Source: Candidatus Amarobacter glycogenicus
GTDB lineage: Bacteria; Chloroflexota; Dehalococcoidia; Tepidiformales; Tepidiformaceae
Direction: 5' to 3'
Length of the DNA: 64,000 nucleotides
Assembly (NCBI GenBank): GCA_016719395.1
Contig: JADJZF010000003.1
Location: forward strand, 316,176-380,175
The notes under the pieces were generated by a model. That model was not told where the DNA came from and did not search any database. It worked only from the letters and a program-made list of their open reading frames with translations. Position numbers and translations under genes: made by a program. Positions 9,081 to 16,888 of this stretch are shown in pieces (positions within the stretch are counted from its first letter, which is position 1; every line of letters starts with the position of its first letter).

Positions 9081-9118
9081 TTTCCCTGTTGCACGCAGCA
9101 GAGGGAAAGGACTACAGT
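9081..9118 (+). promoter_or_regulatory. Probable promoter with a flanking inverted repeat
   Basis: TTGCAC (9089-9094) and TACAGT (9113-9118), 18 bp apart, could be -35 and -10 elements for the secreted protein at 9149. TTTCCCT (9081-9087) and AGGGAAA (9102-9108) form an inverted repeat around the -35, suggesting an operator. Confidence 0.4.
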
Positions 9119-9148
9119 GCAAGTCCACTTCACAGTTGGAATGACATT

Positions 9149-9943
9149 ATGTTTGCTCGTCTGGGAATCCTCTTTGCAATGGCGGTCGCGATCGGGACAC
9201 TTGGGCTCGGCTTTGGCCAGCGCGAGGCCTCGGCCGCGGACAAGGTCGTCACGCTCAACCCGACCTCGGGGATCGTGGGGACGGTGGTGACCGCCGAACT
9301 CTTCAATGCCCCACCCGACGACTTCATCACGGTCATCTTCAAGATCCCCGGCGACCCTATCCTGACTACCGGCACAACTGACGCGAACGGCTACGCGAAG
9401 TTCACGTTCACCATCCCGTACGTCCCCGGCGGCGGCACCTGGCCCGTGTTCTTCACCGACTTCAAGTGCTCCTGCCAGATTGCGACGTACTTCACCGTCA
9501 TCAACAGCCGTCCGACACCGATCCCCACGGCCACACCAACTGTCCCACTGCCCACGAGCACCCCTGTAACTCCGCTCGCGACCGCAACCGCAACCCCAAC
9601 CAGGACACAGACGCCTGCCGTGCCGGTGCTTGGCACGGGACAGATCGGCGGCGGCGGTCCCGGCCCCAACCTTGGCATCCTCGCGCTCGGCGCGATGGCC
9701 GTCGTGACGGTGCTCGCCTGGTTCGCCGCGACACGCCGCGGACCGGCAAGGGCGTTTGCCCTGGCGCCGATCGATTCTGACCCAACTCCGGACTATTCGA
9801 CGGACCTCGACCTCGCGACGCTCCACAGCTTGCGACGCGCGCGCCCGGCAGCTCCCGCTGCGCGCGGAAGCGGTGGGTTTGGCTGGGTGCTCGGCGCGGG
9901 GCTTGGCGCGATTGCTGGCATCGTCCTGCTACGGAAGAAGTAG
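9149..9943 (+). CDS. Secreted, membrane-anchored Ig/IPT-like protein
   Basis: This 264-residue protein starts with a signal peptide (ILFAMAVAIGTLGLGF, cleavage likely after EASAA at about 30). A beta-rich domain follows (about 32-115: VVTLNPTSGIVGTVVTAEL...ILTTGTTDANGYAKFTFTIP), resembling IPT/TIG or Ig-like repeats. Next come a Pro/Thr linker (PTPIPTATPTVPLPTSTP), a membrane helix (LGILALGAMAVVTVLAWFAA), an acidic/basic linker, and a Gly-rich hydrophobic end with KK. It is probably displayed on the cell surface. I do not recognise a specific function. The ATG directly precedes the signal peptide; in-frame codons upstream lack such a signal. Confidence 0.7.
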   Translation: MFARLGILFAMAVAIGTLGLGFGQREASAADKVVTLNPTSGIVGTVVTAELFNAPPDDFITVIFKIPGDPILTTGTTDANGYAKFTFTIPYVPGGGTWPVFFTDFKCSCQIATYFTVINSRPTPIPTATPTVPLPTSTPVTPLATATATPTRTQTPAVPVLGTGQIGGGGPGPNLGILALGAMAVVTVLAWFAATRRGPARAFALAPIDSDPTPDYSTDLDLATLHSLRRARPAAPAARGSGGFGWVLGAGLGAIAGIVLLRKK

Positions 9944-9992
9944 GCCGGACTGACCGGGGCCGCTCTTCGACTTGAGCGCTGAGCGGCAGTGC

Positions 9993-10475
9993 TCAACGGC
10001 TGAGCCGCTGCCGTGACGCCGGCACTGCCTCGCCCTTCAACTTCGCGCTGTATTCCTCGTGAGGGGGGACTTCCTCGCCCACGACATACAGGAAGTAGTA
10101 CACGCCGAAGTTGCCGACATGCTTGAAGCGCTTCTTGATGTCGGAGAGCTGCGACTCGAACGGGCGCATCGCTTCAAGGTACTTCGCGAAGCTCCCGAAC
10201 TCTTTTTCGGCGGCGAGCATCGCCGCGGCATTGTGGACCGTAGCTTCGACTTTCCGCCCATTCCGGATGATGCGCGAGTCCGCCAGTAGCCGGTCGGTAT
10301 CGACGGGTGAATAGGCGGCCACCTTCACCGGATCGAACCCATCGAAGGCCGCCTGGAACCCGGGCCACTTGTTCTCGATGACCTTCCAGTTCATGCCGGC
10401 TTCGAAGACCGCCTTCGAGAGCACCTCAAGGTAATCTGCCAGCTTGGTTGGTTTGATCTGGACTGGTGCTTCCAT
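9993..10475 (-). CDS. Methyladenine (Tag-like) DNA glycosylase family protein
   Basis: This 160-residue protein aligns by eye with DNA-3-methyladenine glycosylase I. GMNWKVIENKWPGFQAAFDGFDPVKVAAY matches the Tag segment around FDPVKVA, and LADSRIIRNGRKVEATVHNA matches the helix containing IIRxxxKIxAxxxNA. It lacks the Tag N-terminal Cys-Gly-Trp and the C-terminal Cys/His zinc site, so it is a shortened or divergent member. Its role in base-excision repair of alkylated adenine is therefore likely but not certain. The ATG at 10475 has GGGAGGA 8 nt upstream. It converges with the gene ending at 9943. Confidence 0.7.
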   Translation of the reverse strand: MEAPVQIKPTKLADYLEVLSKAVFEAGMNWKVIENKWPGFQAAFDGFDPVKVAAYSPVDTDRLLADSRIIRNGRKVEATVHNAAAMLAAEKEFGSFAKYLEAMRPFESQLSDIKKRFKHVGNFGVYYFLYVVGEEVPPHEEYSAKLKGEAVPASRQRLSR

Positions 10476-10627
10476 TTGGCGTTCCTCCCCCAAAGGTTGG
10501 AGAAGAATGTAGCCCATCCTGCGGCGGCCTGGGCGCCCCTTGCTGCGCTATCCTGTCCTTCGTCGCCGGCATCGCGTTTGGGGAGCTATCGCGGTGACAT
10601 CTCAAGAGAACTGAGGTGAGATAGCTC

Positions 10628-11449
10628 ATGACCGCTGCACTGGGCGAACGAGTGGGGACCGGCCGAAACGCCGAGGTGTTCCGCTACGCCGAATCCGACG
10701 TAATCAAGCTGCTCCGTGACGTTGGCCCGGCAGCCGGCCTCGAACGCGAAGCGGCATCACAGCGGGCCGCCACCGAAGCCGGTGTCCGGGCGCCCATCGT
10801 GCGAGGGATCGAAGTCCTCGACGGCCGGCCGGGGCTGGTCATGTCGGAACTTCAAGGCCCCGACTGCCTGACCGCCGTCGAGCGCCGGCCGTGGCGCGTC
10901 TGGGCCATCGGCCGCGGGGTCGGGAGGCTCCATCGCGAGCTGGCGGCGGTGAAGGCGCCGGCCGAATTGCCGCGGCTGGTCGACATCCTCCGGCACGCCT
11001 TCGAATCGCCGAAGGTTCCCGAGGCGGCAAGGTCGCGGCTCCTCGCCATTCTCGAAACGCTCCCGGAGGGTGACGCCCTCTGTCACTTCGATTTCCACCC
11101 GGGGAATGTCATCGAAGCACCTGGCGGCGATGCCGTCATCGACTTCGCGAGCGCCTGCGCGGGCGATCCGATCGCAGACCACGCGAAGTCCCTGGTGATA
11201 CTCGGGAGTGGCACGCTGCCGCCTGGCGCCAGCCGGAAAGAACTGGCACTCGTCGCAATCGGCCGAAAGCTGATGCTCGCCGCCTATCGCTCAGGCTATC
11301 GCGCAGGCGGAACCGTGGACGAGCGCCTCGTCCGGAGGTGGATGCCGCTGGTCGTCGGGCAGCGCCTCGCCGAAGGCATCGAGGAGGAGCGCGTCCCGCT
11401 GCTACGACTGCTCAGCCGGAGCCTGAAGGAGGCCGAGGAGGCGGACTAA
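10628..11449 (+). CDS. Aminoglycoside phosphotransferase (APH)-fold kinase-like protein
   Basis: This 273-residue protein has the APH/choline-kinase fold. The N-lobe begins ERVGTGRNAEVFRYAESDVIKLLRD, with a nucleotide loop and a Lys. The catalytic loop reads LCHFDFHPGNVI (His-x-Asp-x4-Asn type) and the metal-binding segment is VIDFASACAGDPIADHA. The substrate is unknown; such proteins phosphorylate small alcohols, sugars or antibiotics. GAGGTGA lies upstream of the ATG. Its last 38 nt overlap the end of the convergent ABC ATPase gene. Confidence 0.75.
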   Translation: MTAALGERVGTGRNAEVFRYAESDVIKLLRDVGPAAGLEREAASQRAATEAGVRAPIVRGIEVLDGRPGLVMSELQGPDCLTAVERRPWRVWAIGRGVGRLHRELAAVKAPAELPRLVDILRHAFESPKVPEAARSRLLAILETLPEGDALCHFDFHPGNVIEAPGGDAVIDFASACAGDPIADHAKSLVILGSGTLPPGASRKELALVAIGRKLMLAAYRSGYRAGGTVDERLVRRWMPLVVGQRLAEGIEEERVPLLRLLSRSLKEAEEAD

Positions 11450-12458
11450 TCGCGAGGGCGGGCCCATGGAGAACCATCTTCGACTTCCGGCGCCGGGGCC
11501 GGTTCAGGCGCTTCAACCGGTTGGGCGGCGGCTGCCGGTTCCTGGCTTCCAGCGGCGCGCTTCTCTGGAAGACGTGGGCAGGGGAGTGGTCCTCCACCCC
11601 TTCTTCCTGGTGCGGATCGGCGGCGACATGCGTGACGCGCTCCGACGCAGGCTTGAACTGTGAGAGGTCGGCTCCAATGAGCGACGAGAGCTCAGGCTGG
11701 TCCTCGATTCCCGCCGCGGGTGTCGCTGAGAAGGGGCTGCGTTCCCGCTGTTGAATGCGGTCCCAGACCTCGCGGTGCTGCCCGGTCACAAGGTGGCCGT
11801 CTGCCAGTTCCTCCACGCGGCTGGCCATCTCCATCACAAGCCGGTCGTGGGTGCAGGTAACGATCGTGATGCCCTCGGCGCGCGCCAGCTCTCTCAACAG
11901 CGAAAAGACAGCGGTGGCGGTGGCGGAATCGAGTTCGCCGGTCGGTTCATCGGCGAGAATGAGCGACGGCTCCGAAGCCAACGCACGCGCGATGGCGACG
12001 CGTTGCTGTTCGCCGCCGGAAAGCTCGTATGGCCGGTGGTCCGCCCGCCGGCCCAGTCCGACGAAGTCGAGTGCGCGCTTCACTTTGGCCATCCGGTCGC
12101 TGTAGCCGACGCCGGCGATGCGGAGCGGCAGCTCCACGTTCTCGCGCGCTGAAAGCAACGGCAACAGCCCAAACGACTGGAATATGAATCCGAGCTTATG
12201 GCGCCGCAGCTTGTCGAGCTGGCCCTCGCTCATGGTGTCGACGCGCTCGCCGTCGATCCAGATTTCACCTGAGGTCGGGCGGTCGAGACCTGCCATGACA
12301 TTGAGGAGTGTCGTCTTCCCGGAGCCCGAGCGGCCGATGAGGGCGAGAAACTCGCCGCTCTGCACGGAGAGGGAAATGTCGCGGACGGCGAAGACCTCTT
12401 CGCTCCCGACCTTGAACCGGCGCGTGACGCCTTTGACCTCGATCGCGCTGCCCGCCAT
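11412..12458 (-). CDS. ABC transporter ATP-binding protein (MacB/LolD type) with unusual C-terminal tail
   Basis: Residues 1-225 form a complete ATPase: Walker A IGRSGSGKTTLLNV, signature LSGGEQQRVAIARALA, Walker B LILADEPTGELDS, and the switch His in VTCTHD. These energise FtsX-fold permeases (lipoprotein, peptide or envelope-stress type). The last 120 residues are Pro/Arg-rich (PPPNRLKRLNRPRRRKSK...SPPPRPPSGSG), lack a known domain, and end inside the opposite gene. They could be a real tail or the product of an unseen frameshift. The ATG overlaps the previous gene's TGA (ATGA), so translation is coupled. Confidence 0.85.
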   Translation of the reverse strand: MAGSAIEVKGVTRRFKVGSEEVFAVRDISLSVQSGEFLALIGRSGSGKTTLLNVMAGLDRPTSGEIWIDGERVDTMSEGQLDKLRRHKLGFIFQSFGLLPLLSARENVELPLRIAGVGYSDRMAKVKRALDFVGLGRRADHRPYELSGGEQQRVAIARALASEPSLILADEPTGELDSATATAVFSLLRELARAEGITIVTCTHDRLVMEMASRVEELADGHLVTGQHREVWDRIQQRERSPFSATPAAGIEDQPELSSLIGADLSQFKPASERVTHVAADPHQEEGVEDHSPAHVFQRSAPLEARNRQPPPNRLKRLNRPRRRKSKMVLHGPALAISPPPRPPSGSG

Positions 12459-13351
12459 CAGCCGCTCCTCCGGGTGCCGCGTGGGTTAGCCTCGGGACGG
12501 ACTTCCACGCGGCCCTCGCCCATCAGGACGCGCGCGCGCTCGTGAATGTCGAGCCGCTCAAGGTACTCTCGCGGGATCTGGAGACGCCCCGCGGCGTCTA
12601 TCAGCACGAACTCCTCGTGGACGATCTCGGTCTTCGCACCTTCGAAGTACACACGCCGGTGGATCTCTGTGCTTGTCCGCCCGTCGCGAATGGCGACAAC
12701 CCGGTCAACCCGGGCGGCGATGTCCGGGTCGTGCGTGACGATGACGACGGTCGTGCCCAGGTCCTTGTTGAGGCTGCGGAAGACGTCGTAGACCGTGTCC
12801 GCTCCGACCGAATCGAGTTCCCCGGTCGGCTCATCGGCGAGGAGCAGTGGCGGATTGTTCGCCAGCGCAACAGCGATCGAAACACGCTGCTGTTCCCCGC
12901 CTGAGAGTTGTTCGGGCTTGTGGTTCAGCCGGTGGCCCATGAGGACGAGTTCAAGCAAATGGGTTGCCCGCTCGCGCGCCCTGACAGCGGGGACGCCGTC
13001 GAGCACGAGCGGGACCTCCACGTTCTGGACCGCATCGAGGTAGGGCACCAGGTTCCTGCCCGTTTGCTGCCAGACGAACCCGACTTTCTTTCGTCGGTAA
13101 CGCACCATGTCGCCGGACGACATGGTAAGCAGGTCCTCGCCGCCGACGAAGCACCGCCCGGCGGACGGTGTGTCGAGCCCGGCGAGGATGTTCAGCAACG
13201 TGCTCTTGCCCGAACCCGAAGCGCCGACGATAGCCATGAACTCGCCCGCGGCAATCCTCAGGTCCAGCCCGCGGAGAGCTACGACTTCCAGGTTGGCGGT
13301 CTTGTAGATCTTGAAGAGGTCTTCGCAGCGAATGTAGAAGTCGTCACTCAC
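12458..13351 (-). CDS. ABC transporter ATP-binding protein fused to an AbrB-like domain
   Basis: This 297-residue protein has a full ABC ATPase: Walker A GASGSGKSTLLNI, signature LSGGEQQRVSIAVALA, Walker B LLLADEPTGELDS, switch VTHD. After it, residues about 248-287 read FVLIDAAGRLQIPREYLERL and on to GEGRVEVRPE. This is the pattern of an AbrB/SpoVT swapped-hairpin domain (D-x-x-G-R-x-x-I-P...L-x-I). In AbrB proteins the domain dimerises and binds DNA; on a transporter ATPase it may serve dimerisation or regulation. The gene lies 48 nt behind the permease and overlaps the second ATPase. Confidence 0.85.
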   Translation of the reverse strand: MSDDFYIRCEDLFKIYKTANLEVVALRGLDLRIAAGEFMAIVGASGSGKSTLLNILAGLDTPSAGRCFVGGEDLLTMSSGDMVRYRRKKVGFVWQQTGRNLVPYLDAVQNVEVPLVLDGVPAVRARERATHLLELVLMGHRLNHKPEQLSGGEQQRVSIAVALANNPPLLLADEPTGELDSVGADTVYDVFRSLNKDLGTTVVIVTHDPDIAARVDRVVAIRDGRTSTEIHRRVYFEGAKTEIVHEEFVLIDAAGRLQIPREYLERLDIHERARVLMGEGRVEVRPEANPRGTRRSG

Positions 13352-13399
13352 GATGAACGCCCCGGGTTGGCAGCTGTTGGTTGCGAGAAATGACAGGCA

Positions 13400-16300
13400 T
13401 CAGACTTCCCCGATCCGGAGGGCCTTGTGGACGGCGAGGCGGGAGTAGACCGCTGCGAGTGAGGCGATTGTGCCGAGGAAGACAATTCCCAGCAATGCGT
13501 AGACGGTCAAGACCGCGCTCCAACTTACCTGCGATACGAGCGGGGGCACGGGGTCGGCGCCCGATTCGGTAACACCGAGGTAGCCGATCATGAGCCGGCC
13601 GAGCGGGAAGCCCAGGAATGTGCCGACGACCACCCCCGCAACGATGACGAAGAGCTGCTCGAAGCTCACGAGCGAAAGCACCTGCCGGCTGGTGTAACCC
13701 ATCGTCCGGAGGATGGCGAACTCCAGGGACCGCGACTGGACGGCAAGCGTCGCGTAGACAGCGAACCCGAGGCCCGTCAGAAGCAGCACAGCGGCAAACG
13801 AGAGGAACAGGATCCCCTCCCAGCTGGCAGCAACCAGCGGGTCGGCTTCCTGGGCGGCGCGGACGTCGCGCCGGTCGAAGAGGCCATCGGCCTGGACGCC
13901 TTTGGCCAGCAGCTGCTCGCGCTCCATGACACCGGGGGTCGCCGGCGACATCCAGGCATCGTTCACATAGGCGCCGTCGGCCAGCACGGGCACGACCGAA
14001 GCGAGTTCCTGCATCGCATCGCGGTCAGCGACCAGGAGCATCTCGTTCTTCGCCGGGTCGTGCCCGGGGAAGAGGTTGAACGTGCCGACCAGCATCACCT
14101 GGACGTATTGCCGGTTCACGTAGAGGGTGAACTCCTCGCCGTTCTCGCGGCCGCTCACCTGCGCGAACTCCTTCTCCGCGAGGATTGGGAGGGGCCCGGG
14201 GGCCCGGATTAGCCTCAACCCGAAGAGCGGCGCCACACCTCGCCCACGAGTGAACGAAATGCGCGCTGCCCCCGAGCCTTCGCGCCCGCCGGTGGCGGCG
14301 AACGAGATCGTCCCGGGGTCGCCGGGGGTCGAGCCCGTCATCAGGGTGTAGCGCGCGATGTCATCGAACGGCTCCACGACCCTTGCATCGGCGAACCCGT
14401 TGGCGGGCACGGCGATGACCTGGGCCGCTGGCGCCTCGGTGGTCTGAACGTCATCGACGATGACGTTGACCCGCTCTGCGACCTGCGGCGGCTGGGCGGT
14501 GACGCGTACGTAGACCGCGTCGATGCGGCGCTCTATCGCCGTCGAGTAGGTGAGTCCCTGGCTGAAGCGCAACTGGTTCGGGCGGGTCAGGTCCGCTGCG
14601 AAGAACCTCCAGCCCGGTCCCGCCGGCTGGGAAGAAGTCAGCGTGTACTCCCAGAAGAGGCCATCTTCGCCCCGGGTGCGAATGCCGATGGTGGCCACGT
14701 TCGGCGCCAGCGGAAACTGGGCCCAAAGTCCTACCTGCCGTGCTCCCGCCGGGATGAGTTTCGGCTCGGGGCGTTCAGCGTCCGGCAGTTTCGTCCGGGC
14801 CAACAGTTCTCCAAGGGCGGGGCCGGCGAAGTCATCGCGCCAGTAAGCCAGGGTCTCGAACTCCCCCGGGACGACCCCGAGCATGATCACCGACTGGCTC
14901 TGGTATTGGGTGAGCTGGTAGGAGCCCGGCGAGCGGACGGCCAGGGAAACCTGTTCGGCTCCGGTCGCCTGTTGCACACGATCGTGAACCACGTCGTTCG
15001 ATTGGTTCATGGGCTGGCGGATGCCCTCGAGGCGCGATTCGGCGCCGGCGGTGAAGGCCGACCGGTCGTCGTACCCGCGTTCGAGCGTCGCCCGGTAACC
15101 CGCGGCGAACATGCCCACGGCCGTCGCGAGCAAGAGAAGAAGGATCAACCGGCTGTACTGCATCGGCGCGCGGGTCATGCGATTCAGCCCGAGTGCGACC
15201 GTCGGGCTCTCGAGGCGACGCGTCGCCCACGCGACGAACCGCAAGGCGAGCGGGAACACGCGCAAAAAGACGAGCGCCACCATGAGCATGAAGAGCGTCG
15301 GCGAAAGCAACAGAAGCGGGTCGGCCGAGAGGTCGCCGAAGAGCCGTTCCGTGACAAAGGATCCCTTTTCACGCAGTTGGTAGAAGAGGAACGCCCCTAT
15401 CCCGACGAGGACGAGGTCCAGGTAGTAACGGAGGAAGAGCGGCTGCGTTTGGGGCCGAGCGAGCGCGTGCTTGTAGTCGATCGTCGTCTGGCGGGCAGCC
15501 CGCCACGCTGGGATGAGGAGCGCGCCGAAGGCAAGGGCGGCGCCGCCCAGGGCCGCCAGGAAGGCGAGCCGCGAGAGCGGCACTTCGAGCGCGGCATTGC
15601 CGCTGAGCGATTCGAACGGCGGAGTGTAACCGAGGACGGCGATGCCCAGCTTCGCGAGGAAGGGCCCGATGACTGCGGCGGTCCCGCAGAGCACGAGCCC
15701 TTCGATCGCATAGATCGCGATCACCTGCTGCGTGCTGGCGCCGCGGGAACGCAACAGTGCGATTTCCCCCTGCTGACGCTCGACCAGCATCGTTGCCACC
15801 ATGACCAGGTAGTACAGCGAGATGCCGACGACCTGCAGCATGAGGGCGAACAAGGGCAGCCGCGTGAAGAACAACTTGGTGCGGTACTCGCCGATGATGT
15901 CCGGCAGCTTCGTCTCGACGATTGCCCCGTTGACCTGCTCCCGGACGGCCGGGTCGAGGGCACGCGTCCCGTCCTCGATGCGGCGCGCGTTGCGCGCATC
16001 GATCTTGCCGATGTCGATGAATCCATACGTTTCGACGCTGCTATCCATGTCCGGGAGATACGTTGCGAGCGTCCCGTTGACCACGCTTTCGGGTACCCAG
16101 AAGGGGTAGGTTGGCCACGAGGTGCTGTCCATCACGAACCGGTCGACCTTTCCGAACCAGAACGGGCTGGAGTAGTCGCGGGGTTCGACGAAGCCGACGA
16201 CGGTCACGGGGACGGGCGCAAGGTCCTGGCGCCAGAAGGGGTGCAGGTCGAACCGCGCACCCAGTTCGATCCCAAGCTTGGCGGCGGCGTCCCTGCCCAT

Positions 16301-16783
16301 GAGGACTTCGATCACCGGCGGCGCGCTTCCGACGGGCGCGTTCGGCTGGCGGCCTTCCACGAGCTCCACTTCGGTCTCGAAGCGGTCCACGAACTGGAGG
16401 TGTGCGCGGGGACGGTCTTCGCCCACCGGGAAGGACAGGCCAGGCTCCGACGGGTAGAACGTGGCCGACCGGCCGTAGTGCACCAGTTCCTCGAGAGCCG
16501 GGGCGGTGTGCTGGCGAATCAGACGGGCGGTGGTTTCGCGCCGGGCGGCGTAGTCCGGCAGTCCGGGCCGTCCGGAGACCACGACTCGCACGTTGCGGCT
16601 GATCGGGTCTGCATTCTTCAAGGCGTGACTCAGGCCGAGGTCACGGATGGCATCGGAGTAGAGGATGACGCTGGACATGAGGGCAGCCGACATGACCACG
16701 CCAACAATCACCGTCGCGAGCAAGCGGCGGTTGGCGAGGCTTCGGCGGACAACCATGCGAAGGATGGTCGCGACGGTCTGCAT
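13400..16783 (-). CDS. Large FtsX-like ABC transporter permease
   Basis: This 1,127-residue permease starts with a signal-anchor helix (LLATVIVGVVMSAALMSSVILY) and a large extracellular domain. A first block of helices follows (FALMLQVVGISLYYLVMVATMLVERQQGEIALLRSRGAS, the FtsX signature), then a second periplasmic region. It ends with the usual FtsX C-terminal trio (FLSFAAVLLLTGLGFAVYATL, LEFAILRTMGYTSRQVLSLVSFEQLF, YALLGIVFLGTIASLAAVYSRL). The reading frame is open much further upstream, but that part is antisense to the next permease. I chose the ATG at 16783. With the two downstream ATPases it forms one exporter-like system. Confidence 0.88.
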   Translation of the reverse strand: MQTVATILRMVVRRSLANRRLLATVIVGVVMSAALMSSVILYSDAIRDLGLSHALKNADPISRNVRVVVSGRPGLPDYAARRETTARLIRQHTAPALEELVHYGRSATFYPSEPGLSFPVGEDRPRAHLQFVDRFETEVELVEGRQPNAPVGSAPPVIEVLMGRDAAAKLGIELGARFDLHPFWRQDLAPVPVTVVGFVEPRDYSSPFWFGKVDRFVMDSTSWPTYPFWVPESVVNGTLATYLPDMDSSVETYGFIDIGKIDARNARRIEDGTRALDPAVREQVNGAIVETKLPDIIGEYRTKLFFTRLPLFALMLQVVGISLYYLVMVATMLVERQQGEIALLRSRGASTQQVIAIYAIEGLVLCGTAAVIGPFLAKLGIAVLGYTPPFESLSGNAALEVPLSRLAFLAALGGAALAFGALLIPAWRAARQTTIDYKHALARPQTQPLFLRYYLDLVLVGIGAFLFYQLREKGSFVTERLFGDLSADPLLLLSPTLFMLMVALVFLRVFPLALRFVAWATRRLESPTVALGLNRMTRAPMQYSRLILLLLLATAVGMFAAGYRATLERGYDDRSAFTAGAESRLEGIRQPMNQSNDVVHDRVQQATGAEQVSLAVRSPGSYQLTQYQSQSVIMLGVVPGEFETLAYWRDDFAGPALGELLARTKLPDAERPEPKLIPAGARQVGLWAQFPLAPNVATIGIRTRGEDGLFWEYTLTSSQPAGPGWRFFAADLTRPNQLRFSQGLTYSTAIERRIDAVYVRVTAQPPQVAERVNVIVDDVQTTEAPAAQVIAVPANGFADARVVEPFDDIARYTLMTGSTPGDPGTISFAATGGREGSGAARISFTRGRGVAPLFGLRLIRAPGPLPILAEKEFAQVSGRENGEEFTLYVNRQYVQVMLVGTFNLFPGHDPAKNEMLLVADRDAMQELASVVPVLADGAYVNDAWMSPATPGVMEREQLLAKGVQADGLFDRRDVRAAQEADPLVAASWEGILFLSFAAVLLLTGLGFAVYATLAVQSRSLEFAILRTMGYTSRQVLSLVSFEQLFVIVAGVVVGTFLGFPLGRLMIGYLGVTESGADPVPPLVSQVSWSAVLTVYALLGIVFLGTIASLAAVYSRLAVHKALRIGEV

Positions 16784-16875
16784 TGATCTGTGGCGGGAGC
16801 CTAGCAGCCCGCATGGCGGAGCCGCAAAAGGCGGCCTCGGCCGCAAAGCGCCCGGCGGCAATCGCGGCGCTTGTG

Positions 16876-16881
16876 TAGAGT
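16876..16881 (+). promoter_or_regulatory. -10 element of the plus-strand permease (leaderless type)
   Basis: TAGAGT stands 7 nt before the ATG at 16889. No Shine-Dalgarno sequence is visible. Confidence 0.4.
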
Positions 16882-16888
16882 GACCCGG

